Source: Oscillospiraceae bacterium (GTDB lineage Bacteria; Bacillota; Clostridia; Oscillospirales; Oscillospiraceae). From it: 37,354 nucleotides of DNA. Position 1 is the stretch's first letter. Every line of letters begins with the position of its first letter. Of the stretch, positions 15,101-24,045 are shown one piece after another. A program made the translations under genes and the position numbers. A model generated the notes under the pieces. It searched no databases. It worked only from the letters and a program-made list of their open reading frames with translations, and was not told the DNA's origin. The stretch is from positions 1 to 37,354 of the forward strand of contig SVLT01000020.1 of the NCBI GenBank assembly GCA_015067845.1, written 5' to 3'.

Positions 15101-16369
15101 ATGGAAGAAATTGTACAAGTGCAAAAACAGGAACGGGCGGTGTTGGTTGGCTTGAATGCGGATTGCTTCCGCGCTGACCAGACCGCCACCGACGAGACAA
15201 TAGAAGAACTGGAAGCTCTTTTGGAAACAGCGGGCGGATTTTGCACGGGGAAAATTTTGCAGAATCGCCACACCCCGGATTCCCACAGCTTCATCGGCGA
15301 GGGAAAGGCCCAGGAAGTGCGGATGCTGGTGGAAGCAACGGAGTCCACCATGGTGGTGTTTGACAATGAGCTGTCTCCCAGTAATATCCGGGCGTTGGAA
15401 GAGATCATCGGCGTGACGGTGCTGGATAGAAGTGCCCTCATTTTGGACATTTTCGCCCAGCGGGCCAAAACCCGGGAGGGCCGGTTGCAGGTGGAACTTG
15501 CCCAGTATCAGTATTTGCTGCCCCGGTTGTCCGGCATGGGCAAAAGCCTGTCCCGCCAGGGCGGCGGCATCGGTACCCGGGGCCCCGGTGAAACGAAACT
15601 GGAATCCGACCGCCGTCATATTCGCGAACGCATTGCCCGGCTGCAGCATGAGCTGGAACAGGTGCGGCAGGTGCGGCAGGTGCAGCGGGAGCGCAGAATG
15701 AAGAATTCCGTGCCGGTGGTGGCCATCGTGGGCTACACCAATGCTGGCAAATCTACCCTTTTGAACAAGCTGACGGATGCCGGAATCCCGGCCAACAACC
15801 GGTTGTTCGATACCCTGGATACCACATCCCGGCAGCTGACCGTTTCCGATAATCTGGATGTGATCCTCACCGATACCGTTGGTTTTATTGCGAAGCTGCC
15901 CCACCATCTAGTGGAAGCCTTCCACGCGACCCTGGAAGAGCTGGAATACGCCGATTTGCTGCTTCATGTTATTGATGCGGCTGACGAAAACCGGGAAGAG
16001 CATATTGCGGTGGTGGACAAGCTGATAGCCAAACTGGCAAAACCGGAAACGCCGGTGCTGCAGTGCTATAACAAGGCCGACCTGGTGGAAAAGACGGACA
16101 TTCCCATCGGAGAAGATGTGGTGGCTATTTCCGCCAAAAGCGGCGCAGGCATGGACGAACTCAAAATCGCCATAGAAAAGGCCCTGGGTCACAGCCGCCA
16201 TCACATTGTGGTGATGCTGCCGTACTCCATGGGCGGCATGGTGGAGACACTCCACAGCAGCGCCCAGGTACTCAGTGTGGATTATACCGCCGAGGGGATC
16301 GCCGTGGAGACCATCGTGGATCCCATTTTGTACGGAAGATTGAGAGAGTATATTACGGAAGAAAAGTAA
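15101..16369 (+). CDS. hflX: Ribosome-associated GTPase HflX
   Basis: HflX binds the 50S subunit and splits stalled or stressed 70S ribosomes using GTP. The 422-residue protein has the N-terminal HflX domain with the conserved loop GGGIGTRGPGETKLE, a coiled-coil linker, then the G domain: GYTNAGKST (G1), DTVGF (G3), NKAD (G4) and SAKSG (G5). A GTG at 15077 is in frame, but CGGAGGA directly before the ATG at 15101 decides the start, with a rather short spacer. The gene has its own promoter and is followed by a repeat element, not a plain terminator. Confidence 0.95.
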   Translation: MEEIVQVQKQERAVLVGLNADCFRADQTATDETIEELEALLETAGGFCTGKILQNRHTPDSHSFIGEGKAQEVRMLVEATESTMVVFDNELSPSNIRALEEIIGVTVLDRSALILDIFAQRAKTREGRLQVELAQYQYLLPRLSGMGKSLSRQGGGIGTRGPGETKLESDRRHIRERIARLQHELEQVRQVRQVQRERRMKNSVPVVAIVGYTNAGKSTLLNKLTDAGIPANNRLFDTLDTTSRQLTVSDNLDVILTDTVGFIAKLPHHLVEAFHATLEELEYADLLLHVIDAADENREEHIAVVDKLIAKLAKPETPVLQCYNKADLVEKTDIPIGEDVVAISAKSGAGMDELKIAIEKALGHSRHHIVVMLPYSMGGMVETLHSSAQVLSVDYTAEGIAVETIVDPILYGRLREYITEEK

Positions 16370-16401
16370 CAAACATCACCATTGATTTGCGGCGCAGCCG
16401 C

Positions 16402-16590
16402 CTTGGCTCCCCTTGCGAGGGGTAAGCGAAGCGCAGTCGCGGTAGTGAATGACAGTCCTGTGGACTGTCAGAGCCGCGACCGGGCTCACCGCAGTGAGCT
16501 GTCAAAAATCTTTGATTTTTGACTGAGGGGTAGTATCTCTCCCCCAGTCACGCTGTTCGCGTGACAGCCCCCTCCTCAGAGGGGGCCAAG
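16402..16590. repeat. MITE-like structured element with terminal inverted repeats
   Basis: About 190 bases between hflX and the yigZ-type gene hold no gene. The ends CTTGGCTCCCC (from 16402) and GGGGGCCAAG (to 16590) are inverted repeats. Inside are three further hairpins: GACAGTCC/GGACTGTC within a longer GTCGCGG/CCGCGAC stem, GTCAAAAATC/GATTTTTGAC, and GTCACGC/GCGTGAC. It looks like a non-autonomous mobile or regulatory repeat. A related unit seems to be at 25388-25491. No target duplication was identified. Confidence 0.6.
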
Positions 16591-16622
16591 AGATTTCTGC
16601 ATAAGGAAAGGAGTGCTGATTC

Positions 16623-17267
16623 TTGGACGAATATCTGGTACCCACCGGATTCGGTGAAGACGAATTTATAGAGAAAAAATCCCGCTTCATCGGTAGGGTC
16701 TGGTTGGTAGAGTCCGAGGAGGAAGCGCAGGAAAAGATCCAGCAGATGAAAAAGCAGCACTACGATGCTACCCACAACTGCTGGGCGTACATTATAAAAG
16801 ACGGCCCGTCCCGGTTTTCTGACGACGGCGAGCCCGGCGGCACGGCAGGCAACCCCATGATGCAGGTACTTCAAAAAGAGGGGCTTTTCAATGTGGTCTG
16901 CGTGGTGACCCGGTATTTCGGCGGCACCCTTTTGGGTGCCGGCGGATTGGTTCGCGCCTATACCAAGGGTGCGAAAATTGCGGTCAATGCCGCCGGAAAA
17001 TCCATGAAACGGGTGTGGTCGGTGCTGTATGTGCCGTGTCCGTACAATTTCTATGAACGTGTGAAGCTGGAAGTAGCCGCTTTCGGAGGTATTATCCGCA
17101 AGACGGACTTTACATCGGAAGTGGAGCTGGAAATTCTGGTGGCGGAAGCCGAGACCCAGCCGTTTCTGGATCGGCTGACGGATATGAGTGCCGCTACTAT
17201 TGAAGGCATGGAAATTGCCAGAGAATACCGGGCATTTCCAATTGAGGAAACAGAAAATAGTCAATAA
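16623..17267 (+). CDS. YigZ/IMPACT family protein
   Basis: A 214-residue member of the UPF0029/IMPACT family, probably cytoplasmic; the bacterial role is not well defined, though links to translation have been proposed. The family core is clear: KKSRFIG near the N-terminus, ATHNCWAY, SDDGEPGGTAG and VTRYFGGTLLGAGGLVRAY, followed by the ferredoxin-like C-terminal domain. The start is TTG at 16623, nine bases after AAGGAG. No ATG is available at the right place. No promoter was found; the repeat element lies directly upstream, so it may be transcribed through it from hflX. Confidence 0.88.
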   Translation: MDEYLVPTGFGEDEFIEKKSRFIGRVWLVESEEEAQEKIQQMKKQHYDATHNCWAYIIKDGPSRFSDDGEPGGTAGNPMMQVLQKEGLFNVVCVVTRYFGGTLLGAGGLVRAYTKGAKIAVNAAGKSMKRVWSVLYVPCPYNFYERVKLEVAAFGGIIRKTDFTSEVELEILVAEAETQPFLDRLTDMSAATIEGMEIAREYRAFPIEETENSQ

Positions 17268-17282
17268 TTTTTCTGACGAGAC

Positions 17283-17312
17283 TTGGCAGAACCCACAGTT
17301 ATGTGATATAAT
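17283..17312 (+). promoter_or_regulatory. Promoter for the dnaG operon
   Basis: TTGGCA (17283-17288), 18 bases and a perfect TATAAT (17307-17312), 31 bases before the dnaG start. It probably drives dnaG, both sigma-like genes, cmk and ispH-rpsA. Confidence 0.7.
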
Positions 17313-17342
17313 GAATTGATTTGAAAGAAAGGAGGCGTTTTT

Positions 17343-19097
17343 ATGGCATTTCCCCAGTCGTTTATCGATGAACTGGTAGCCCGCAATCCCATTGAGGATG
17401 TGGTGGGGCAGTATGTATCATTGCGTCGGGCCGGTGCCAACATGTTCGGACTTTGTCCGTTCCATGGCGAAAAAACCGCCTCTTTTTCCGTTGCCCCCGA
17501 TAAGGGAATTTACTACTGCTTTGGCTGTCATAAGGGCGGCGGCGTCATCAACTTCCAGATGGAAGTGGAGGGACTGAGCTATCCGGACGCAGTCCGGGCC
17601 TTGGCAAAGCGCGCCGGTATGAGTGTGCCGGAGGATGAACAGTATCAGTCCCGCTATCGCCAGCAAGAGCGCCTGTGGGCGTTACATAAGGAAGCGGCCC
17701 GTTTCTTCCACAGCCAGCTGTATGCCCCGGTGGGCAAACAGGCGTTGGATTACGCCCTGGGCAGAGGTATGTCCAAGTCCATTTTGACCACCTTCGGCGT
17801 GGGCTATGCGCCGGACGGTTGGGACAACATGATCCGGGCTATGAAGGCCAAGGGCTATACCGATCGGGAACTCATCGATTCCGGTCTGGTGACCCAATCC
17901 CAGAAGGATAAAACCAAGATTTTCGACCGTTTCCGGGATCGTCTGATGTTTCCCATCATCGATGTCCGGGGCAATGTCATCGGCTTTGGCGGACGGATCA
18001 TCAAAAAGGATTCCGAAGCGGCGAAATACTTAAATTCCCCGGAAACCCTGATTTTTAACAAGAGAAAGAACCTTTTCGGTTTGAATCTTGCGAAAAAGAG
18101 CAAGCAGGGCTTTTTGATTTTGGTGGAGGGCAACGTGGACGTGGTTGCGCTGCACCAGTTTGGATTTGACAATGCCATTGCATCCCTGGGTACAAGCCTG
18201 ACAGAAGAGCAGGCGGCGCTGATGACCCGGTACGCCGATCAGATCGTGCTGATCTACGACGGCGACAAGGCCGGGCAGAACGCCACCCAGCGGGCCATTC
18301 CCATTTTGGAAAAGGCCGGTCTGCATGTAAAGGTTTTGCAGATCGAGGGTGCGAAAGACCCGGATGAATTCCTGCACAAATACGGCGCAGACCGTTTCAA
18401 ATTGCTGTTGGAGGGCTCTGCCAACCGGGTGGAGTATCAGCTCAACGCCATTGCCCTGAAATACGACACCAGGCAGGACGATCAAAAGGTGAAATTCCTG
18501 CAAGAATCCGCGGATCTGATCGCTACCTTGGGCAGCGCGGTGCAGCGGGAAGTCTACGCGGGCCGGGTGGCGGAAAAGGCAAAGATCAGCCTGGATGCCA
18601 TGAAGCTGGAAGTGGACCGGGCATTTAAGCGCCGTACCAACAAGGAAAAGAAACAGCAGGAGAAGATCGATCTGTCTCCTGCCCGGAATTTGCAGCCAAA
18701 GAGCCGCAATATCCGCTATGATAATATGAAATCCGCCATGGCGGAGGAGGGCATCATCGCCCAGGCTTTGCGTGATCCGGCTTTGTTGGATAAGACCGGA
18801 AATTTGCAGGATACTGCTTTTTCATCTGAACTGCTGGGGCGGGTGTATAAGATGCTGAAGCAGCGCCATGATCAGGGACTGGAAGTATCTCTTGCGGTAC
18901 TGGAAGATCTGAATCAGGACGAAATGTCCCATATGGTGGGCGTTTTACAGCGGCACGACGGCCCGGTCAATGAGCAAGCCTTTGCCGACTGCGTGGCTAC
19001 CGTTCGCGCGGAGCATCAGGCAGCATCTGTCAACAGCGAGGATGATCTGTTGACATTCAGAAACAGACTGCAACAAAGAAAAGGAATGAAAGAATGA
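17343..19097 (+). CDS. dnaG: DNA primase
   Basis: Primase makes the RNA primers for lagging-strand and initiation synthesis at the replication fork. The 584-residue protein has the CHC2 zinc finger with Cys38, His41, Cys59 and Cys62, the RNA polymerase core, and a TOPRIM domain with VEGNVDV (usually VEGYMDV) and YDGDKAG. A C-terminal helicase-binding region ends the protein. AAAGGAGG lies seven bases before the ATG. The stop overlaps the next gene's start (ATGA), the classic dnaG-sigma arrangement. Confidence 0.96.
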   Translation: MAFPQSFIDELVARNPIEDVVGQYVSLRRAGANMFGLCPFHGEKTASFSVAPDKGIYYCFGCHKGGGVINFQMEVEGLSYPDAVRALAKRAGMSVPEDEQYQSRYRQQERLWALHKEAARFFHSQLYAPVGKQALDYALGRGMSKSILTTFGVGYAPDGWDNMIRAMKAKGYTDRELIDSGLVTQSQKDKTKIFDRFRDRLMFPIIDVRGNVIGFGGRIIKKDSEAAKYLNSPETLIFNKRKNLFGLNLAKKSKQGFLILVEGNVDVVALHQFGFDNAIASLGTSLTEEQAALMTRYADQIVLIYDGDKAGQNATQRAIPILEKAGLHVKVLQIEGAKDPDEFLHKYGADRFKLLLEGSANRVEYQLNAIALKYDTRQDDQKVKFLQESADLIATLGSAVQREVYAGRVAEKAKISLDAMKLEVDRAFKRRTNKEKKQQEKIDLSPARNLQPKSRNIRYDNMKSAMAEEGIIAQALRDPALLDKTGNLQDTAFSSELLGRVYKMLKQRHDQGLEVSLAVLEDLNQDEMSHMVGVLQRHDGPVNEQAFADCVATVRAEHQAASVNSEDDLLTFRNRLQQRKGMKE

Positions 19098-19957
19098 CCG
19101 ATTTGCTTACCCAAGCATCCCCACCGGTATCCGCCGGGGAGGATGATGTGCGGCAATATTTGAGCGAAATCAGAAGCTATCCCAGATTGGTTCCGGAGCA
19201 GGAGCGTGCGCTGGCAATGCGCTGCGCCGAAGGGGATGAGGAGGCCATCCGTCAGATGGTCAACTCCAATCTGCGGCTAGTGGTGTCTGTCGCTAGGGAA
19301 TATGCAGGCCGGGGTGTTCCTCTGCTGGATCTGATCCAGGAGGGAAGTATCGGACTGCTTGCTGCGGCGAAAAAATTTGACTACACCAAAGAGTTTCGTT
19401 TTTCTACCTACGCTACCAAGTGGATCCGTCAGGGCGTGACCCGGTACTTACTGAACCACGCCAATCTGATCCGTGTTCCGGCCCATACGGCGGAACGGAT
19501 CCGAAAGGTTGCGCTGACACGGGCCACCTGGATCCAGCAAAACGGCGCAGAGCCCACGGAGGAAGTGCTGGCACGGGAGTGCGACCTTTCTGTGGAAAAG
19601 TTGCGGCAACTGATGCAACTGTATCCGGAGGTTTTCTCTCTGGATGCGCCTATAGGGGAGGACGAAGCGCCTGTTGGTTCTATTTTGGAAGATACTTGCG
19701 CCCCCCAGCCTTATGAAGCACTGGTCCGGGAAGAGCTGAATCAAACCATGGAGTCCCTGCTGCAAATGCTGGGAGAGCGTCAGCGGCTGGTATTGCAGCT
19801 GCACTTTGGCATGGTGGACGGGATTTGCTATTCTTTGGACGAAATCGGCAAGCGCTTGGATATTTCCAAGGAACGGGCCCGTCAGATCAAAAATCAGGCC
19901 ATCGAAAAACTGCAAAAAATGGGAGCCAGTATGGGCTTGGAGGCTTATTTGGAATGA
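19094..19957 (+). CDS. Sigma-70 family RNA polymerase sigma factor, short form
   Basis: This 287-residue sigma factor sits where Firmicutes carry rpoD. It starts almost at region 1.2 (DDVRQYLSEI, 18-28) and so lacks region 1.1. Region 2 (51-121) keeps the promoter-melting segment FRFSTYATKWIRQ, region 3 follows (129-205), and region 4 (216-279) has the helix-turn-helix LDEIGKRLDISKERARQIK. It is shorter and more divergent than usual primary sigma factors (about 360-400 residues), so whether it is the primary factor is unclear, although the many TTGACA/TATAAT promoters here need one. Its ATG overlaps the dnaG stop by four bases. Confidence 0.88.
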   Translation: MTDLLTQASPPVSAGEDDVRQYLSEIRSYPRLVPEQERALAMRCAEGDEEAIRQMVNSNLRLVVSVAREYAGRGVPLLDLIQEGSIGLLAAAKKFDYTKEFRFSTYATKWIRQGVTRYLLNHANLIRVPAHTAERIRKVALTRATWIQQNGAEPTEEVLARECDLSVEKLRQLMQLYPEVFSLDAPIGEDEAPVGSILEDTCAPQPYEALVREELNQTMESLLQMLGERQRLVLQLHFGMVDGICYSLDEIGKRLDISKERARQIKNQAIEKLQKMGASMGLEAYLE

Positions 19958-20994
19958 ATCATTTGGAGTTTACCTTTGAAGAAGCTCCCTGGGAGCGGGC
20001 AATTGCTGGCATCACCCCCGGGGGTGAACTGGACGGTGTACAATTTCTTGCCATGATGGAGCCGGAAAGCGAAGAAAACCTGGAAGCCGCCCTCGCCATG
20101 CTGGACGAAAAGGATATTTTACTCACTGTTGATAGTTTGGGAGAATTTGCTGCATCTTCCGATGTGGCGGTGCGCCTGCGACTGGAAAAAGAACTGGTAA
20201 AACAGGGAAGACTGCTGCAGGACTTGACAGAAAACGACCCTTTGCGGTTGTATCTTGAGGAAATTGCGGCATTGCCCGCCTGTGGGGATGCCCAGCTTTT
20301 GGCGGAGCAATATGCCAATGGCGACGAAGATGTGCTTCCCCAGCTGACTAATTTGATGCTCAGCCGGGTGGCGGAAGCGGCCTTTGCATTGGCCGGACGG
20401 GGTGTGCTGCTGTTGGATCTGCTGCAAGAGGGCGGCCTTGGCCTGTGGCAGGCGATCTTGTCCTATGAAAGCGGCGATTTCGGTGCCCATTGCGACCGAC
20501 AAATCCTTCGCAGTCTGCATAAGGCGCTGATGCTGCAAGCCCGGGAGTTTGGCGTTGGACAGAAAATGCGCCAGGCCATGGAAGATTACCGGGCGATGGA
20601 CGAGCAGCTGCTGGCGGATCTGGGACGAAATCCCACAACTGAGGAACTGGCAGATGCTCTCCACATGACTGCGGAAGAAACCGCAGCGGTGGCAGAAATG
20701 CTGGAAACTGCCCGGCGGATGCATCTTGCCAAGCAGGAGCCTGAGCCGGAGGAAGAGGAACTGGCTGAAACACAAGCGGTGGAGGACACCGCGTATTTCC
20801 AGATGCGGCAGCGGATCGCAGATCTTTTGAGCAATCTGGACGAAACCGATGCAAAACTGCTGACCTTGCGCTTTGGCCTGGAAAAGGGCCTGCCCATGAG
20901 CGCGGCGGAGGTCGGAAAAATATTGGGTATGACTGTGGACGAGGTCACAGCCCGGGAAGCACAAGCGCTGGCAAAGCTGCGCAACGATAAATAA
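19954..20994 (+). CDS. Degenerate sigma-70-like protein with an N-terminal extension
   Basis: This 346-residue protein keeps the sigma outline but not its DNA contacts. Residues 41-70 resemble region 1.1; 94-125 match region 1.2 (ENDPLRLYLEEI). Residues 146-170 keep the core-binding GRGVLLLDLLQEGGLGLW, but the aromatic melting/-10 segment is replaced by SYESGDFGAHCDRQILRS. Residues 224-255 look like region 3 (NPTTEELADALHMT), then come an acidic linker and a region-4-like end (298-343), with a poor recognition helix (VTAREAQALAKLR). It may bind core polymerase or the partner sigma rather than promoters. The ATG overlaps the upstream stop (ATGA), with GGAGG ten bases before it. An inactive paralogue is the alternative. 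Confidence 0.7.
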   Translation: MNHLEFTFEEAPWERAIAGITPGGELDGVQFLAMMEPESEENLEAALAMLDEKDILLTVDSLGEFAASSDVAVRLRLEKELVKQGRLLQDLTENDPLRLYLEEIAALPACGDAQLLAEQYANGDEDVLPQLTNLMLSRVAEAAFALAGRGVLLLDLLQEGGLGLWQAILSYESGDFGAHCDRQILRSLHKALMLQAREFGVGQKMRQAMEDYRAMDEQLLADLGRNPTTEELADALHMTAEETAAVAEMLETARRMHLAKQEPEPEEEELAETQAVEDTAYFQMRQRIADLLSNLDETDAKLLTLRFGLEKGLPMSAAEVGKILGMTVDEVTAREAQALAKLRNDK

Positions 20995-21009
20995 AGTGAG
21001 GTAACGAAC

Positions 21010-21690
21010 ATGTCGAAGACAATTTCCATTGCCATTGACGGCCCCGCCGGAGCAGGCAAAAGCACCATCGCACGGCGGATCGCCGGAGAATTGGGATTCT
21101 ATTATGTGGACACGGGCGCCATTTACCGCACTGTGGCCTATTTTATGGACCTTTTGGGCGTCAGCCCCAAGGATACCGATGGCGTGGAGCGTTACATTGA
21201 TGAGCTGACCGTAGGCATCGAATACGATGAAGACGGCTTGCAGCATATGATCATGAACGGAATGGATGTGACCGGGGATATCCGCACCCAGGATATTTCC
21301 CAAAAGGCATCCCTGATTTCCGCACAGCCGGTGGTACGGGAAGTGCTGCTGGATATGCAGCGGGAAGTGGCCCGCCAGCACAATGTGGTCATGGATGGAC
21401 GGGATATCGCAACGGTGGTGCTGCCCGAAGCCCAGGTGAAGATTTTTCTCACCGCATCGGCAGAAGTCCGGGCGAAGCGCCGCACGGATGAGCTGATCGC
21501 CAAGGGACAGAAGGCGGATTTCAACAAAATCTTGCAGGAGATCCAGCAGCGTGACTATCAGGATACCCACCGGCCCATTGCGCCCCTGAAAATGGCAAGG
21601 GATTCTGTAAAAGTGGACACTTCCGAGATGACCATCGATCAGGTGGTGCAGACCATTCGCAATATCGTAACGGAGAAGACAGGTCGATGA
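21010..21690 (+). CDS. cmk: Cytidylate kinase
   Basis: Cmk phosphorylates CMP and dCMP with ATP, feeding pyrimidine nucleotide salvage. The 226-residue protein has the P-loop IDGPAGAGKST at 9-19, the YYVDTGAIYR CMP-binding segment, MDGRDIATVV and the RRTDEL and RDYQDTHRP motifs. Length is normal. GTGAGGT is well placed before the ATG. The stop overlaps the start of ispH-rpsA by four bases; cmk next to rpsA or ispH is a widespread arrangement. Confidence 0.96.
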   Translation: MSKTISIAIDGPAGAGKSTIARRIAGELGFYYVDTGAIYRTVAYFMDLLGVSPKDTDGVERYIDELTVGIEYDEDGLQHMIMNGMDVTGDIRTQDISQKASLISAQPVVREVLLDMQREVARQHNVVMDGRDIATVVLPEAQVKIFLTASAEVRAKRRTDELIAKGQKADFNKILQEIQQRDYQDTHRPIAPLKMARDSVKVDTSEMTIDQVVQTIRNIVTEKTGR

Positions 21691-23699
21691 GCATCCAGAT
21701 CGCAAAAAGCGCCGGATTCTGCTTTGGCGTCAGCCGAGCGGTGGACGCCGTGGAAGAGGCGGCAGGGCAGGGGAAAACGGTGGTGACACTGGGGCCCATC
21801 ATCCATAACCGGCATGTGGTGGACAAGTTTGACGGGATGGGTGTCCGCGTCATCGAAAAGCCGGAAGAGGCGCTTCCGGGCATGACGGTGATCATCCGTT
21901 CCCACGGCGTATCCCGGGATGTGTACCAGCGCCTGGAACAGCAGGGCGTTGAGATCATCGATGCCACCTGCCCCTTTGTCAAGCGCATACACGGCATTGT
22001 GGAAAAGGCGGATCTGGCAGGGGAACTGCCCATTATTATGGGAACCCGTTCCCACCCCGAGGTGGAGGGAATTGCCGGCTGGTGCGGCCACTGCAAGATT
22101 TTTGAAACACCGGAAGAACTGGAAGAATGGGCAAAAAGCGGCGAAATTTCCCCGGAAACGCCCATTTGCATGGTCAGTCAGACCACTTCTACGGAAATAT
22201 CTTGGAAAAAAAGTGTACAAATCGCAAAAAAACAGTTTACTAACGCAAAAATATTTGATACAATATGCAAAGCGACAGAATCCAGGCAGAAAGAAGCGGC
22301 TGAGCTCAGCGCTTCCAGTGAGGCCATGGTTGTGGTGGGAGATGCCAAAAGCTCCAACACCGGCCGTCTGGCAATGATCTGCCGGGAGCGGTGCCAAAAT
22401 GTGGTTTTGGTGGACAACGCTTCGGAATTGAAGCCGGAGCGGTTCAAGGGTGTCGCTAAGGTTGGAATCACTGCCGGTGCATCCACACCGGCGTGGATAA
22501 TAAAGGAGGTCAATAAGACTATGAGCGAAATTATCAATGCTGATGCTGTACAGGAGGAGAGCTTCGAGGCACTTCTTGAGCAGTCCATCAAGACTTTAAA
22601 TACAGGAGACAAGGTCATGGGCATCGTTACCGGTATCGGTAACACCGAAATCCAGGTTGATCTGGGTACCAAGCATGCCGGCTACATTCCCTACGACGAA
22701 GTTAGCGCCGATCCTTCTGTAAAGCCTGAGGACATTCTCCATGTGGGTGACGAGATCGAGGTCTTCGTTGTACGCGTCAACGACCAGGAAGGCACTGTTC
22801 AGCTCTCCAAGAAGAAGCTGGACGGCATGAAGATCTGGGACGACATGGCTGCCTATGCTGAGGAAAAGGCAACTGTGGAAGGCACCATCACCGAAGAGAA
22901 CAAGGGCGGCCTGGTTGCTACCGTTAAGGGCATCCGTGTGTTCATCCCTGCTTCCCAGTCCGGTGTTGCCAAGGGCGGCGACATGGCTGCAATGCTGGGT
23001 CAGACTGTCCAGCTGAAGGTAACTGAGGTCAACCGCGCACGCCGTCGTGTGATCGGCTCCATCCGTGCTGTGAACTCCGAGGCTCGCAAGGCTTCTCAGG
23101 AGAAGCTGTGGGCTGAGATCGAGGAAGGCAAGAAGTACCACGGCACCGTTAAGTCCCTGACTTCTTACGGCGCATTTGTGGACATCGGCGGTGTGGACGG
23201 CATGGTTCACGTTTCCGAGCTGAGTTGGAACCGCATCAAGACTCCCGCTGAGGTCGTCAGCGTGGGCGACGAGATCGATGTTTACGTCATCTCCTTCGAC
23301 GCTGAGAAGCGGAAGATCTCTCTGGGCTACAAGACCGCTGAGATGAACCCCTGGAATCAGTTTATGACCGCTTACAACGTGGGCGATGTGGTCACCGCTA
23401 AGGTGGTCAAGCTGATGACCTTCGGTGCTTTTGCCGAGATCATGCCCGGTGTTGACGGCCTGATCCACATTTCTCAGATCGCTGACCGTCGGATCGGCAA
23501 GCCCGAGGATGTTCTGGCTGAGGGCCAGGAAGTCCAGGTCAAGATCACCGATGTGGACGCTGAGAACAAGCGCATCTCCCTGTCCATCCGCGCTCTGCTG
23601 GAGCCCGCCAAGGAAGAGGAAGAAGCTGAGGTCGAGGCTGAGGCCGAGGTGGAAGAAGCCGCTGAGGTTGCAGAAGTCGCTGAGGAAGCTGCTGAGTAA
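21687..23699 (+). CDS. ispH-rpsA: IspH (HMBPP reductase) fused to ribosomal protein S1
   Basis: Residues 1-278 are IspH, the iron-sulfur enzyme that makes IPP and DMAPP in the last step of the MEP pathway. Cluster ligands are Cys12, Cys95 and Cys194, with His41, His123 and the TESRQ motif. Residues 279-670 are an S1 protein with four OB-type domains (for example YGAFVDIGGVDGMVHVSELSW), ending in an acidic Glu/Ala tail. S1 helps mRNA binding. Such fusions are known in Clostridia. At the junction TAAAGGAGGT (22501-22510) precedes an in-frame ATG at 22521, so S1 could also be made alone. Codons in the S1 half look more biased toward highly expressed choices. Confidence 0.93.
   Translation: MSIQIAKSAGFCFGVSRAVDAVEEAAGQGKTVVTLGPIIHNRHVVDKFDGMGVRVIEKPEEALPGMTVIIRSHGVSRDVYQRLEQQGVEIIDATCPFVKRIHGIVEKADLAGELPIIMGTRSHPEVEGIAGWCGHCKIFETPEELEEWAKSGEISPETPICMVSQTTSTEISWKKSVQIAKKQFTNAKIFDTICKATESRQKEAAELSASSEAMVVVGDAKSSNTGRLAMICRERCQNVVLVDNASELKPERFKGVAKVGITAGASTPAWIIKEVNKTMSEIINADAVQEESFEALLEQSIKTLNTGDKVMGIVTGIGNTEIQVDLGTKHAGYIPYDEVSADPSVKPEDILHVGDEIEVFVVRVNDQEGTVQLSKKKLDGMKIWDDMAAYAEEKATVEGTITEENKGGLVATVKGIRVFIPASQSGVAKGGDMAAMLGQTVQLKVTEVNRARRRVIGSIRAVNSEARKASQEKLWAEIEEGKKYHGTVKSLTSYGAFVDIGGVDGMVHVSELSWNRIKTPAEVVSVGDEIDVYVISFDAEKRKISLGYKTAEMNPWNQFMTAYNVGDVVTAKVVKLMTFGAFAEIMPGVDGLIHISQIADRRIGKPEDVLAEGQEVQVKITDVDAENKRISLSIRALLEPAKEEEEAEVEAEAEVEEAAEVAEVAEEAAE
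22501..22523 (+). promoter_or_regulatory. Internal ribosome binding site and start within ispH-rpsA
   Basis: AAAGGAGGT ends eleven bases before ATG 22521-22523, in frame at codon 279, exactly where the S1 part begins (MSEIINADA). The spacer is slightly long but usable. This would give a free S1 protein of 392 residues. Confidence 0.6.
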
Positions 23700-23707
23700 T
23701 TCAATAC

Positions 23708-23740
23708 ATACCGGAGCCGAAATACCGGCTCCGGTATTTT
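23708..23740 (+). terminator. Terminator after ispH-rpsA
   Basis: ATACCGGAGCCG and CGGCTCCGGTAT form a 12-base-pair stem followed by TTTTATA. The Dabb gene's ribosome binding site follows at once, so some read-through may serve it. Confidence 0.8.
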
Positions 23741-23756
23741 ATAAAGGAGAAGAAAT

Positions 23757-24038
23757 ATGGTTAAGCATATCGTATTGTACACATTGAAAGAGAATGTAGA
23801 TAAGGATCAGGCTGTGCAGATCATCAAGGATCAGCTGGAACCCCTGGTAGGCAAGATTCCCGGCCTGCTGCACATGGAGATTCGCAGAGCCTTTAACGGT
23901 ATGGATTACGCGCTGTATTCCGAGTTCGAGAGCCAGCAGGCGCTGACAGATTACGCCGGCCACCCCCTGCACCTGGCAGCTAAGGATCACTTCTGGGATT
24001 TCCTGGACAGCCGCGTAGCTGCAGACTACGAACTGTAA
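23757..24038 (+). CDS. Dabb (stress-responsive alpha/beta-barrel) domain protein
   Basis: A 93-residue protein of the Dabb family, small dimeric ferredoxin-like folds found as stress-induced proteins and in some enzymes; function here unknown. Family features are the MVKHIVLYTLKE start, a central IPGLLHMEI strand, and YALYSEFES...YAGHPLHLA with the conserved HP pair. AAAGGAGA is placed before the ATG. No separate promoter was found; the terminator of ispH-rpsA lies only 16 bases upstream, so expression may depend on read-through. Confidence 0.85.
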   Translation: MVKHIVLYTLKENVDKDQAVQIIKDQLEPLVGKIPGLLHMEIRRAFNGMDYALYSEFESQQALTDYAGHPLHLAAKDHFWDFLDSRVAADYEL

Positions 24039-24045
24039 ATACAGT

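Noticed and set aside
20119..21705. Long minus-strand open frame opposite the second sigma-like gene and cmk (528 codons)
   Set aside because: Antisense shadow; the plus-strand frames show conserved motifs while this one shows none.
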